Origin: Brevundimonas sp. | GTDB taxonomy: Bacteria; Pseudomonadota; Alphaproteobacteria; Caulobacterales; Caulobacteraceae | Length of the DNA: 64,000 nucleotides | Assembly: GCF_027484365.1 (NCBI RefSeq) | Contig: NZ_JAIXTC010000007.1 | Coordinates: 124,001 to 188,000 of the forward strand | Direction of reading: 5' to 3' | In this document: piece by piece, positions 45,430-53,666 of the stretch | Layout: every line of letters begins with the position of its first letter | Position numbering within the stretch: position 1 is the first letter of the stretch | Translations under genes and position numbers: made by a program | Notes under the pieces: generated by a model | What the model saw: the letters and a program-made list of their open reading frames with translations, nothing else | Database searches by the model: none | Told to the model about the DNA's origin: nothing

Positions 45430-45909
45430 ATGAGCATGACCCGGACACTGGCGGCGACCCTGGCCTTCGCGCTGGCGGCCGGGGCGGCCCAGGCGCAGAC
45501 CCCGCCCGCCCAGGCCCGGTCGGCGGACCCGGTCGACCAGCTGCTGAGCCCCGCTCCGACCACCGACAATCCGCCCCCCGTCAATGACGGAGAGGCCTAC
45601 CACCGGGCCGATGATTCCGAGCAGACGCCTGAAGAGCTGCGCATCACCCGGGCGCTCAATGACGAGGTCGTCTCGCGCAACCAGCTGGTCGAGAACCAGG
45701 AACAGGCCGAGCGGATCAAGCACGAAGAAATCGTCGCGGCGGCCACCCGGGCCCGGCTGGCCTATGAGGAAGAGGCTCGCCGGGCCGACGCCGCCGAGAG
45801 CGACTGGCAGGCGGAACAAGCCCGATGGCAGGCCGAACGCGCCCGCTGGGAGGCCGATGTCCGCGCCTGCCGGGCGGGCGACCGGAGCCGCTGCGTTCCG
45901 CCGCACTAG
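45430..45909 (+). CDS. Hypothetical secreted coiled-coil protein
   Basis: 159 residues. Sec signal MTRTLAATLAFALAAGAAQA, then QTPP. A Pro-rich stretch is followed by a long charged helix (about 85-150: RNQLVENQEQAERIKHEEIV, ARLAYEEEARRADAAESDWQ, AEQARWQAERARWEADVRAC) with heptad-like spacing, ending in two cysteines (RACRAGDRSRCVPPH). Probably a periplasmic coiled coil, possibly disulfide-closed at its tip. Start at 45430 (MSMTRTL) is chosen over 45376 because it gives a clean signal peptide. Confidence 0.78.
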   Translation: MSMTRTLAATLAFALAAGAAQAQTPPAQARSADPVDQLLSPAPTTDNPPPVNDGEAYHRADDSEQTPEELRITRALNDEVVSRNQLVENQEQAERIKHEEIVAAATRARLAYEEEARRADAAESDWQAEQARWQAERARWEADVRACRAGDRSRCVPPH

Positions 45910-45965
45910 CTGTTAGCTGAACCGCGCGGCGTGAGGCGAGGCTGATCGGCTCGGGCGTTCGCGGA

Positions 45966-47012
45966 TCAGCCCGGGACCAGGCTCATGTCGCGACGGGCCA
46001 TCATCTTGTCGAACTCGCCCCAGACGCCGTCGGCGCCATGCCAGGCGCCGGTGGTGGCGGCCTTGGAATATTCCGTGGCGCGGGCCTCGAAGAAGTTGGC
46101 GTGCTCCACGCCCGACAGCAGGGACTGCAGCCAGGGCAGGGGGTTTTCCTTCACGCCGTAGAGCTCGGGCAGCTTGAGCTGACGCAGGCGCCAGTCGGCG
46201 ATGAAGCGGATGTACTGTTTGATGTCCTCGGGCGTCATGCCGTTCACGTCGCCGGCCTCGAAGGCCAGATCGATGAACTTGTCTTCCAGACCGACCACGG
46301 TGCGGCAGCATTCGACGATGTCGTCGGCGACCGTCGGGGTGACGCAGCCCGTCTCGGCGTTGAAGGCGTGGTACAGCTTGATGATGCCGTCGCAATGCAG
46401 GCTCTCGTCGCGCACCGACCAGCTGACGATCTGGCCCATGCCCTTCATCTTGTTCTGACGCGGGAAGTTCATCAGCATCGCGAAGGAGGCGAACAGCTGC
46501 AGCCCCTCGGTGAAGCCGCCGAACATGGCGAGCGTCCGGGCGATGTCGGCGTCGGTCTCGACCCCGAACTGGCCCATATAGTCATGCTTGTCCCGCATGG
46601 CCTCGTACTCCATGAAGGCGCCGAACTCGCTTTCGGGCATGCCGATGGTCTCGAGCAGCAGGGCGTAGGCCGCGATATGGATGGTCTCCATATTGGCGAA
46701 GGATGAGAGCATCATCTTCACCTCGGTCGGTTTGAACACCCGACCGTATTTTTCCATGTAGTTGTCCGCGACCTCGATGTCCGACTGGGTGAAGAAGCGG
46801 AAGATCTGCGTCAGCAGATTGCGCTCCTTGTCGTTCAGGTTCGCCGCCCAGTCCTTGCAGTCCTCGCCCAGGGGCACCTCTTCGGGCATCCAGTGGACCT
46901 GCTGCTGCTTCTTCCACATGTCGAAGGCCCACGGATAGCGGAACGGCTTGTAGGCCGCCGAGGGGGTCAGCAGGCCGGCGCGGGCGGGCGTGATGATCGT
47001 GTGGGCGTTCAT
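45966..47012 (-). CDS. nrdB: Class Ia ribonucleotide reductase beta subunit NrdB
   Basis: 348 residues from ATG 47012 (MNAHTIITPARAGLLTPSAA). Diiron ligands can be placed at D78 (FTQSDIE), E109 and H112 (METIHIAAY), E170 (GGFTEG), and E203 and H206 (VRDESLH). The radical Tyr is Y116. The subunit holds the tyrosyl radical that starts each turnover in NrdA. Open frame continues to 47339 but translates the tandem repeat as Ser-Ser-Val units, so it is rejected. nrdA lies 9.2 kb away on the other strand. Confidence 0.96.
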   Translation of the reverse strand: MNAHTIITPARAGLLTPSAAYKPFRYPWAFDMWKKQQQVHWMPEEVPLGEDCKDWAANLNDKERNLLTQIFRFFTQSDIEVADNYMEKYGRVFKPTEVKMMLSSFANMETIHIAAYALLLETIGMPESEFGAFMEYEAMRDKHDYMGQFGVETDADIARTLAMFGGFTEGLQLFASFAMLMNFPRQNKMKGMGQIVSWSVRDESLHCDGIIKLYHAFNAETGCVTPTVADDIVECCRTVVGLEDKFIDLAFEAGDVNGMTPEDIKQYIRFIADWRLRQLKLPELYGVKENPLPWLQSLLSGVEHANFFEARATEYSKAATTGAWHGADGVWGEFDKMMARRDMSLVPG

Positions 47013-47445
47013 GGCAGGGCTCGGAAGGCTGGCGCGGGAAGGACTGGAGCCACTGAACTCCAGAATCGCACCGAAAGCTACCGGTTGATGGTTAACGATC
47101 CCCAACATCAACATCTTGTGTCGGGCGGGGGATGGTTTGGTCCGTCCGGACAGAAAACACCCTGACGAAACGGACGAAACGGACGAAACGGACGAAAGTC
47201 GGCGACAAGGCCGGGCGGCCTCTCCCCTCCCGGCGTCCGGTTCCTGTTGAGGATCGGCATGGATCATGCCGCCAGTGTCGCCCCGTTTCAGACCAGGGCG
47301 CGGATAAAGGCTCTCATTCGGGCCGGCCGTTGAATTCAAAAGCGTCCTGGGCCGATCCGCGCCTCACATCGGGGCTGTCGCATAAAGAGACCGACCCGAA
47401 AGCGGATCCGCCGGAGGTCCGCCAAGGGTGGATATCAGACATGAA
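47013..47445. other. nrdB upstream region without gene
   Basis: About 430 bp between nrdB and the IPTL-CTERM gene terminator. It must contain the nrdB promoter. It also holds the second tandem-repeat copy (47146-47198). A stretch near 47100-47120 (AACATCAACATCTTGTGT) is AT-richer, but no clear operator could be assigned. Confidence 0.5.
47146..47198. repeat. 9-bp tandem repeat with GGTGTTTTC leader, copy 2
   Basis: On the plus strand CCGGACAGAAAACACC (from 47146) is followed by GACGAAACG x3 plus GACGAAAG (47164-47198). Read on the minus strand, CGTC-rich 9-bp units are followed by GGTGTTTTCTGTCCGG, nearly the same leader as at 35898. It sits about 135 bp upstream of nrdB. Confidence 0.78.
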
Positions 47446-47475
47446 AACGGCCCCGCCGTCGCCAGCGGGGCCGTT
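47446..47475 (-). terminator. Intrinsic terminator of the IPTL-CTERM gene
   Basis: On the minus strand AACGGCCCCGC pairs with GCGGGGCCGTT (47446-47456 with 47465-47475) and is followed by TTTCAT. It lies 22 bp beyond the gene's stop. Confidence 0.85.
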
Positions 47476-47497
47476 CCAAACCGGGGCGTGACGTCGC

Positions 47498-48388
47498 CTA
47501 GGCGATCAACTGTCGCCGCTGGATGTAGAGAGCCGCGCCGCCCGCCAGAAGCAGACCGAACAGGATCATGGCCCATTCCGACAGGGTGGGGACAGGTTCC
47601 GCGACGCTGCCCGAGAAGGTCCGGGTGCCCTCGCTGCCGGCCGTATCCGAGGCGACGATGGTAAAGCTGTATGAGCCGGTCGTCGTCGGAATACCACTGA
47701 TCGTGCAGCCGCCCGTGCCGGACTGCACGAGGCCAGCAGGAAGGGAGCCGGCCGATACCGTGCAGGTGTAGGTGCCGTTACCGCCCGTTATGGTGAGGGG
47801 CTGGCTGAAGCTATTGCTCTGATGCGGTGCCAGGGTCGTCGGCGTAATGGACAGGGGGGGGAGAGACGAAATAATTCCCGTACCAAAACCGCTGCTCAAA
47901 ATTACGCGCGGGGCAAAGAACTGAACACACGGTCCCATGGTGTTGTCACAAGTCGCAACCTGAGTATTGGTCAGGCTCGAAACATTGAACGCGTCGTTGC
48001 CCGCAGGAGGGGTGGGGAAATTTATCTGAAATAACGCCACACCCCCTGCCCGCCCCGAAGGTCCTGCGAAAAAGAAGAATCCCCTGTCTGATGCGTATGC
48101 ACAATCCGGAGCTGTGTTGTAAGTAAGCTGAGGCGTCCAGCCCGCCCCGGGCCCGGCGGCGACAGTGATGTTGATGTTGGATACGCCATTGCACATCGCC
48201 ACGGCACCAAGCGCCGGGTTGTAATCGAACGACCCCGTGATCGACACGGGAGCTGCAGTGGTGACGCCATTAGCGTTGATGGGCGTTCCGGTCACATTCA
48301 CGAACCGGTAGGTTACAGTCTGTGCCTGTGCTGCGTCTGCCGCGAAAAGACAGAGCAAGGCCCCCAGTAAGGCCGCCAAAAAACGCAT
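47498..48388 (-). CDS. IPTL-CTERM sorting-domain surface protein
   Basis: 296 residues. Sec signal peptide (MRFLAALLGALLCLFAADAA, then QAQ). The middle is Thr/Ser/Asn/Gly-rich, with a putative Ig domain (LTITGGNGTYTCTVSAGSLP, GIPTTTGSYSFTIVASDTAG). The C-terminus PVPTLSEWAMILFGLLLAGG, followed by a basic tail (IQRRQ), is an IPTL-CTERM signal: motif, membrane helix, Arg cluster. Such proteins are thought to be processed by a dedicated exosortase-like enzyme, usually in exopolysaccharide producers. No such enzyme is encoded in this window. Codons are less GC-rich than in neighbours, suggesting acquisition. Confidence 0.88.
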   Translation of the reverse strand: MRFLAALLGALLCLFAADAAQAQTVTYRFVNVTGTPINANGVTTAAPVSITGSFDYNPALGAVAMCNGVSNINITVAAGPGAGWTPQLTYNTAPDCAYASDRGFFFFAGPSGRAGGVALFQINFPTPPAGNDAFNVSSLTNTQVATCDNTMGPCVQFFAPRVILSSGFGTGIISSLPPLSITPTTLAPHQSNSFSQPLTITGGNGTYTCTVSAGSLPAGLVQSGTGGCTISGIPTTTGSYSFTIVASDTAGSEGTRTFSGSVAEPVPTLSEWAMILFGLLLAGGAALYIQRRQLIA

Positions 48389-48905
48389 CTCGATCCCCCT
48401 CTCGATTTTATTCCCGTGACGGTCATGCGACGAGCAGCCGAGCCAGCGAGACTACCGGCCGAGATATCAATGTTTTTAACCAACTGTCCACAGAGGCGGA
48501 GCTGTTTTTTTGCCAATGCGCCCGTCACAGACCACGGAGCCGTGGTCCTGCCGGCGATGTGGCCCAGGGATCGGGTCGGGCGAAAACCAAAGTGTTGCCC
48601 GAGGGATCCGACGGTCGCATTTTCTTCTGGGCTTGCGCCGCTGTAGCCGAAGCGATGTTCGGTCTGGGCGCCAGCGGCATGGGTTTCTTGAAGACGCGCC
48701 AAGCGAGTCACAGACCAGAATAGCAGTGACCACAAGGGGTCGAACCCAGACTCCGTGATCGTGTTGACAGACGGAGGTTGAAGCGATCGCCGTAAGGCCG
48801 CGCGCCGCGCCGCGCCTCGTCCGGTCGCAGGGTCAGCGCCGACGCCCCCTCATCTCCCTCGCGGCGGGGATTTCCCTGTAGGATGGGCGAAATGCGGGAG
48901 GGGCG
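48389..48905. other. AT-richer 517-bp region without gene
   Basis: No convincing coding frame on either strand, and base composition is less GC-rich than neighbouring DNA (for example ATCAATGTTTTTAACCAACTG near 48467). It includes a small palindrome, CCACGGAGCCGTGG, at about 48531-48544. It presumably carries the promoter of the IPTL-CTERM gene and may be the edge of acquired DNA. Confidence 0.5.
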
Positions 48906-49565
48906 ATGACGGGCGAATATCGGGTCTATGGCGCGGAGGGGTCGGGCTCGGTCGCGGTCGAGGCGGCGCTGACCCTGATCGGAGCGCCTTACCGGCTGGA
49001 GGAGATCGTCACATATGCCTCCGAAGAGGAGCGCCGGCGGATGGCTCCGCACAACCCCATGCGGCAGGTGCCGGTGCTGGTCACGCCTGAAGGAGAAACG
49101 ATCACCGAGAGCGCGGCGATCCTGATCTGGCTGGCCGAGCGGCATCCGGAGGCGAACCTGGCGCCGCCGCCGGGCGATCCCCGGCGGGCGCAGTTCCTGC
49201 GCTGGATGTGTTTCATCCCGGCCTCGATCTATTCAATCTACTGGGTTCGGGACGTGCCCTCGCGCCTCGTCGGCGACGACCCCGGGGCCCAGGCCGAGAT
49301 GGACCGGCGCACGCTGGAGCGCATCTCTGACTGCTGGGCGGTGATGGAGAGCCAGATCACGCCCGCCGGACGGTTCCTGCTCGGAGACGAGGTGTCCGTG
49401 CTGGATCTCTATATGGCGGTGGTCAGTCGCTGGCGACCGCTGCGGGCGCGATTCCACGCGGTCGCTCCGCGCCTCGGGGCGGTGGCGCGACGGGTGGACG
49501 CCCTGCCTGAACTGGCGGCGTTCTGGCCGAAGCGTTTCGCCTTTGAGGGCGACTACGCCGACTGA
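48906..49565 (+). CDS. Glutathione S-transferase family protein
   Basis: 219 residues. The N-terminal thioredoxin-like domain (YRVYGAEGSGSVAVEAALTL, MAPHNPMRQVPVLVTPEGE with the cis-Pro, ITESAAILIWLAERHPE with the Glu-Ser glutathione contact) and the all-helical C-terminal domain (AVMESQITPAGRFLLGDEVS, VLDLYMAVVSRWRP) are complete. The usual catalytic Tyr/Ser near residue 10 appears as Ser in GSGSVA. Probably detoxification or stress related. Substrate unknown. It converges on the kinase gene at six bases. Confidence 0.9.
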   Translation: MTGEYRVYGAEGSGSVAVEAALTLIGAPYRLEEIVTYASEEERRRMAPHNPMRQVPVLVTPEGETITESAAILIWLAERHPEANLAPPPGDPRRAQFLRWMCFIPASIYSIYWVRDVPSRLVGDDPGAQAEMDRRTLERISDCWAVMESQITPAGRFLLGDEVSVLDLYMAVVSRWRPLRARFHAVAPRLGAVARRVDALPELAAFWPKRFAFEGDYAD

Positions 49566-49571
49566 CAGGGT

Positions 49572-51704
49572 TCAGGCCGCTTCCCCGATCGGGGCGTCGG
49601 CGCCGGCGCCCGCCATTGCGGCGTCGATGGCGGCGAACAGGCTGGCGTGGGTCAGGGGTTTGGCGACGTGGCCGTCCATGCCGGCGGCGGTGCACCGGGC
49701 CGCATCGTCCGGCATGGTGTCGGCGGTGACGGCCAGGATCGGCGTGCGGGCGCAGTCGCCGCCCAGGGCGCGGATCGCCTGGGTCGCGGCCAGTCCGTCC
49801 ATGCGGGGCATCCGCACGTCCATCAGGATCAGGTCGAACGGCGCGGCCGAGGCCATCTCCACCGCCTCGAGTCCGTCGACGGCCTCGAATATCTCGCAGC
49901 CCAGCGGGGCCAGCATCAGCCGGGCCACCTCACGGTTGGTCGGATGGTCGTCGACGATCAGCACCCGGGCCGCGCTGTCCGTGGCGGCCAGGGCGGGGTC
50001 AGAGCCCTGTGTCGGCGCCGCCTCGTCCGCCAGCGGCAGGGGCAGGCGGACGACGAAGGTCGAGCCTTCGGACGAGGTGCTTTCCAGCTCGATCCGGCCG
50101 CCCATGGCGCCGGTGAGACGACGCGCGACCGCGAGGCCTATGCCGCAGCCGACGTTGGCGCGGCTGATGGAGTCATCGGCCTGGGCGAAGGCATCGAACA
50201 GGCTCGGGACCAGGTCGGGATCAACCCCGGGGCCGGTGTCAGTGACCCTGAACACGGTCAGGGGGCCTTCCCGAACGATACTCACGACGATCTCGCCGGC
50301 AGTCGTGAATTTGACGGCGTTGGACACCAGCCGGTGCAGAATCTGGCGCAGGCGGCGCCGGTCGGCCAGCAGTGGCGTCTCGGCGCCCGGCAGGACCCGG
50401 ATGTGTATGGGCAAGGATTTGGCGGCGGCGGAATCGCGGCTCGCGGCCGCGACCTCGGCCAGAAGGGCGGCGGGGTCGATCGCTTCCAGGTCGCCGAGGA
50501 CCGCCCCGTGCGAGACCTCCAGCAGGTCCTCGACCAGGGTCAGCAGGGCTGCGCCCGACCGCTGGATCTCCTCGACCTGGGCGCGGGCGTCCCGGGGCAG
50601 GCCCGATCGGCGGGACAGGATCTCGGCATAGCCGACCACCCCGTGCAGGGGCGTCCGCATCTCGTGGCTCATCAGGGCCAGGAAGCGAGACTTCGCGGCG
50701 TCTGCAGCCTCGGCCCGACGCCGCGCGTCCTGGGCCGCAAGGGTGCGCGTCTTCAGCCTCAGGACCATGCGTCGGCGTTCGGACACGATGGTCGAGATCG
50801 GCAGGGCGACGGCGATCAGGGTCAGAAGGAAGCCGTAGAAAACGTTCAGCTGACGCACGAGGTCAGGCAGGTGGGCCAGCTCGGGGTCTGCGGCCAGCCG
50901 CTGGAGCGTGACGGGGCCGTGGCCGTTGACGGTGGCGAAGCCGCCGATCACCGTGACCAGCAGGACGGCCAGGGCCGAACCCGTCGTCGACACCCGAAGC
51001 ACCAGCAGCAGGAGGGCCGGGAAGATCAGATAGGTGATCGGCAGGCTGGACTGAAAGAAGACGACCAGGGTGGTCGCGGTCAGCAGGCTGAACAGGGCGA
51101 TGGTCTCTTTCGCTCCGGCGACTTCACGCGTGTCGGCGAAACGGTGGCGCCGCGCCAGCAGAAGCAGGATCGGAGCAATGGTCAGCAGGCCCAGGGCCTC
51201 CATCGCGAAATAGCGCTCGAGTGTGAAGAGATAGAGCCCCGGCGAATAGTCACGCATCGCCGCCGCCAGGCCGACGAGGAAGAGGGTGCAGAACAGGACC
51301 GCAGGGGTCACGGCCGCGATGGCGAAGAAGGCCAGGCGCCTCGGGCGACGCAGGTCCAGGGCCGCGCCGCAGACCCGACGGGCCAGGACGCCGGCGATCA
51401 CGACCTCTACGATGTTCATCACCGCATTGAGCCACAGGAAGGGCATGGGATCGCCGCGGACGATGTTCGAGGCGAGATTGACCGCGAAACAGACGGCGAG
51501 GACGGTGATCGCCTTCCTGCGATGCAGCTGGAGGAAGGCGGCGAGCAGGATGCCGTTGGCCGGCCAGATGACCACGGCGCCGAACCTGTGCGCGCTCCAC
51601 ATGCCGATGAGGAGGCTCGCGCAGAACAGCGCAACATAGGCCCAGGCCGGTGGGCCTGCCTCGCGTCCTGTTTCGTGGCGGAAGACCCGCCAACGGCCAT
51701 GCAT
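49572..51704 (-). CDS. MASE1 hybrid sensor histidine kinase with receiver domain
   Basis: 710 residues from ATG 51704; frame is open to 51821 but the added part is Arg-rich and implausible. About eight membrane helices at the N-terminus form a MASE1 domain (AHRFGAVVIWPANGILLAAF). Then come HisKA (RFLALMSHEMRTPLHGVVGY, phospho-His in SHEMRTP), HATPase (NAVKFT N box, DTGPGVDPD G1, GCGIGLAVARRL G2) and a C-terminal receiver (RVLIVDDHPTNREVARLMLA, phospho-Asp in LILMDVRMPRMDG, Lys in VAKPLT). No output or Hpt domain follows, so phosphate must pass to a separate phosphotransferase. The signal is unknown. Confidence 0.93.
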   Translation of the reverse strand: MHGRWRVFRHETGREAGPPAWAYVALFCASLLIGMWSAHRFGAVVIWPANGILLAAFLQLHRRKAITVLAVCFAVNLASNIVRGDPMPFLWLNAVMNIVEVVIAGVLARRVCGAALDLRRPRRLAFFAIAAVTPAVLFCTLFLVGLAAAMRDYSPGLYLFTLERYFAMEALGLLTIAPILLLLARRHRFADTREVAGAKETIALFSLLTATTLVVFFQSSLPITYLIFPALLLLVLRVSTTGSALAVLLVTVIGGFATVNGHGPVTLQRLAADPELAHLPDLVRQLNVFYGFLLTLIAVALPISTIVSERRRMVLRLKTRTLAAQDARRRAEAADAAKSRFLALMSHEMRTPLHGVVGYAEILSRRSGLPRDARAQVEEIQRSGAALLTLVEDLLEVSHGAVLGDLEAIDPAALLAEVAAASRDSAAAKSLPIHIRVLPGAETPLLADRRRLRQILHRLVSNAVKFTTAGEIVVSIVREGPLTVFRVTDTGPGVDPDLVPSLFDAFAQADDSISRANVGCGIGLAVARRLTGAMGGRIELESTSSEGSTFVVRLPLPLADEAAPTQGSDPALAATDSAARVLIVDDHPTNREVARLMLAPLGCEIFEAVDGLEAVEMASAAPFDLILMDVRMPRMDGLAATQAIRALGGDCARTPILAVTADTMPDDAARCTAAGMDGHVAKPLTHASLFAAIDAAMAGAGADAPIGEAA

Positions 51705-52041
51705 CAGCGTTTTCCTCTGCCGCGCTTTGACGTGGTCATGCCATATGAGGGTTAATGCATTGGTGGTCGGACGATCCGTAGTTGCCCTTAGTCGCGCCTG
51801 GCGTCGGCGGGCCGGAAGCATCCGGACGCCGGTCGCGGCCAGGGAGGGATTCAGGCGCGCGGCCGCCGGGATCCCGGCCGCAATCGGGGCCGATCACCGC
51901 CGGTCAAACGCGGGCGACGGTCGACGGTAGACAGGTCGAAATGGTTAATATAACGCTGATTACGCGGCTCGCCCGCCTTTTGCAGGGTTCGCCTGTGAGG
52001 GGAAATAGCGAGGTCTCGCAAGGACTTGAGGGGAGCTGAAC
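51705..52041. other. Divergent intergenic region, kinase / PxxV-repeat protein
   Basis: About 340 bp without gene. The part nearest 52042 is AT-richer (GGTTAATATAACGCTGATTA around 51943-51962) and a GGGGAGCTGAAC ribosome site precedes the ATG at 52042. No EcfG-type promoter match was found here. Confidence 0.5.
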
Positions 52042-52503
52042 ATGGATCCGATCACTTCGATCGTGGCCGCCATGCTGATCTCCGGCGCCGCGGCGCCGGC
52101 GGACGGCCATGGCTGTCCCGAAGCGCCACATTACGGCGATGTGCCCTGCTCGTGCACGCGCGTCGTTGACTTCTACGGCCCCTGGACCGGCGGCGGCGCC
52201 GGCTGGCCGGGACCGGGGGGCTGGGGCCCGCCGATCAACAATCCGGGACCCGCCATCCACGTCGCTTCGCCGGGCGTTCGCGTGATCGGCCGTCCGATCA
52301 ACGTCGCCGGCCCGACCGTCTACATCGACGGACCTCCGGTCTATGTCGACGCGCCGCCGATCCGCATCGCGCCGGCCCAGATCTACGTCCAGCGTCCGGA
52401 AGTTCACGTCCGGCCGTCGGAAATCCTGGTCGAGCCGCCTGAAGTCCACTTCTCGGACTGCGCCGACGGCACCACCTGCACCCCGGTGACCCCGGGTCAC
52501 TGA
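52042..52503 (+). CDS. Hypothetical protein with periodic Val/Ile-Pro repeats
   Basis: 153 residues. The N-terminal hydrophobic stretch (ITSIVAAMLISGAAAPADGH) may be a signal. Cysteines lie near both ends (GCPEAPHYGDVPCSC; CADGTTC). The body from about residue 68 to 137 has a short period in which x-V/I-x-V/I-x is followed by one or two Pro (GPAIHVASPGVRVIGRPINV, AGPTVYIDGPPVYVDAPPIR, IAPAQIYVQRPEVHVRPSEI). Such alternation suggests a narrow extended or beta-solenoid-like surface protein. No family recognised. A strong intrinsic terminator follows 22 bp after the stop. Confidence 0.8.
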   Translation: MDPITSIVAAMLISGAAAPADGHGCPEAPHYGDVPCSCTRVVDFYGPWTGGGAGWPGPGGWGPPINNPGPAIHVASPGVRVIGRPINVAGPTVYIDGPPVYVDAPPIRIAPAQIYVQRPEVHVRPSEILVEPPEVHFSDCADGTTCTPVTPGH

Positions 52504-52524
52504 TCCGGCCAGACTGAAATGACG

Positions 52525-52554
52525 AAGGGCCCCGGCGGAAACGCCGGGGCCCTT
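52525..52554 (+). terminator. Intrinsic terminator after the PxxV-repeat gene
   Basis: AAGGGCCCCGGCG (52525-52537), loop GAAA, perfect complement (52542-52554), then TTCCTT. A 13-bp stem with a stable GNRA loop. Confidence 0.9.
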
Positions 52555-52645
52555 TTCCTTGGGGAGATACTGGCGACGCAATCCGGTTTCGACCTTCACC
52601 AGCCGCTCGCAACGACATTCAACAGATCGCGCCCGCCCGGCTCTG

Positions 52646-53497
52646 TCAGGCCTTAAGCACTATGACCTTGAGGAACGTCGCGGGGATCTCGGTGTCGGTC
52701 TCTCCACCACGATTGCTGGCGATGAAAAGGCGGGCAAGTTCGGCTTCGAGCGCATCGGCGCGGTCGTCCTTTTCGGCGGCTTCGAAGGCATTCATCGTCG
52801 GTCCATAGTAGTCCTTGAAGGTGTGCAACAACTCCAGCGGCGGCCCCTTGCGTCGGAAGACGTAGGTCGCGCGTTCGCAGGTTATGTTCTCGACGGGCAC
52901 CCCGGCGGCCACGAACCTTTCGCGGACGATCTCTTCGGAACCCCAGGTCATCGGGCTGACGAAGCCTTCAGGGGGCGGCGGCGTATAGGCAGCACTGGTT
53001 TTCAGGATCTGCGCAACCAGGGTCGGATCGCCGGGAATCCAGTTGCCCATGACGATCCTGCCGCCGTTACGCGTAACCCGCGTCATCTCCTTGGCCACGT
53101 CCATCGGCCGAGGCGCGAACATGGCCCCGAAGATACTGACCACCAGGTCGAAACTCTCATCGGCCAGCCCCCTCAAATCCGAGGCGTCGCCCTGCTGGAA
53201 GCGCAGATTGGTCAGACCGGCCGCAGTTGCCCGGGCATTCCCTGCCGCGACCAGATTCTCGGCGATGTCGACCCCGAGGACATTCGCGCCGCGCTGGGCT
53301 GCCGGCAGAGCCGTGGTTCCGTCTCCACACCCCAGGTCCAGAACATCCATTGCAGGGCCCACGCCCAGGCTGTCGACCAGGGCAGCACCGCTTTCTCGCA
53401 TCGATTGGGCGATCCGGGTGAAGTCGCCCTTCTCCCAGAGCATCTTGTTGGGATTGGACGGTGTGATCCCAATCGACATGGACTGTTCCTTCAGCAT
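52646..53497 (-). CDS. Class I SAM-dependent methyltransferase
   Basis: 283 residues from ATG 53497, with GGGAG eight bases upstream. SAM motif I is VLDLGCGDGTTALPAAQRGA, the acidic turn is VLGVDIAENLV, and post-motif segments are FQQGDASDLRGLADESFDLV and VTRNGGRIVMGNWIPG. UbiE/COQ5-like architecture, small-molecule substrate unknown. It is divergent from an HxlR regulator with palindromic sites between them, so it is probably the regulated target. Confidence 0.92.
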   Translation of the reverse strand: MLKEQSMSIGITPSNPNKMLWEKGDFTRIAQSMRESGAALVDSLGVGPAMDVLDLGCGDGTTALPAAQRGANVLGVDIAENLVAAGNARATAAGLTNLRFQQGDASDLRGLADESFDLVVSIFGAMFAPRPMDVAKEMTRVTRNGGRIVMGNWIPGDPTLVAQILKTSAAYTPPPPEGFVSPMTWGSEEIVRERFVAAGVPVENITCERATYVFRRKGPPLELLHTFKDYYGPTMNAFEAAEKDDRADALEAELARLFIASNRGGETDTEIPATFLKVIVLKA

Positions 53498-53571
53498 GAT
53501 CACGCTCCCTGTTCGGCTGACGATTTTCGCCAACCGCAGGATCTACCTAGGCCACGGGACCGGACGGCAAC

Positions 53572-53612
53572 CAGTTCTGGAACTGTACCGATCAGCTACA
53601 GAATCTGAACTG
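53572..53612. promoter_or_regulatory. Paired operator-like palindromes (HxlR / methyltransferase)
   Basis: CAGTTC-TG-GAACTG (53572-53585) is a perfect inverted repeat. A degraded copy, CAGAATCTGAACTG (53599-53612), follows 27 bp later, matching 10 of 14 positions. The spacing is about two and a half helical turns. Located midway in the divergent gap, they fit binding by an HxlR dimer pair. Confidence 0.7.
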
Positions 53613-53666
53613 TTCGGCCCGCTGCTATGGGTGTAGATCAAACTTTACATTTCGAGGGGAACGGTG

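Noticed and set aside
45268..45906. Long minus-strand frame overlapping the secreted coiled-coil gene
   Set aside because: The plus-strand gene has a clean signal peptide and helical body. The opposite frame is a shadow apart from the 87-residue end.
47100..47121. Possible NrdR box upstream of nrdB
   Set aside because: The ACATC/TTGTGT pieces do not match the NrdR palindrome or spacing, and no second box was found.
47013..47339. Possible N-terminal extension of NrdB with Ser-Ser-Val repeats
   Set aside because: The extension only translates the 9-bp tandem repeat. ATG 47012 gives the normal NrdB N-terminus.
48313..48735. Open frames in the AT-richer region upstream of the IPTL-CTERM gene
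   Set aside because: Arg/Ser/Pro-rich translations on several frames with no domain, signal or ribosome site.
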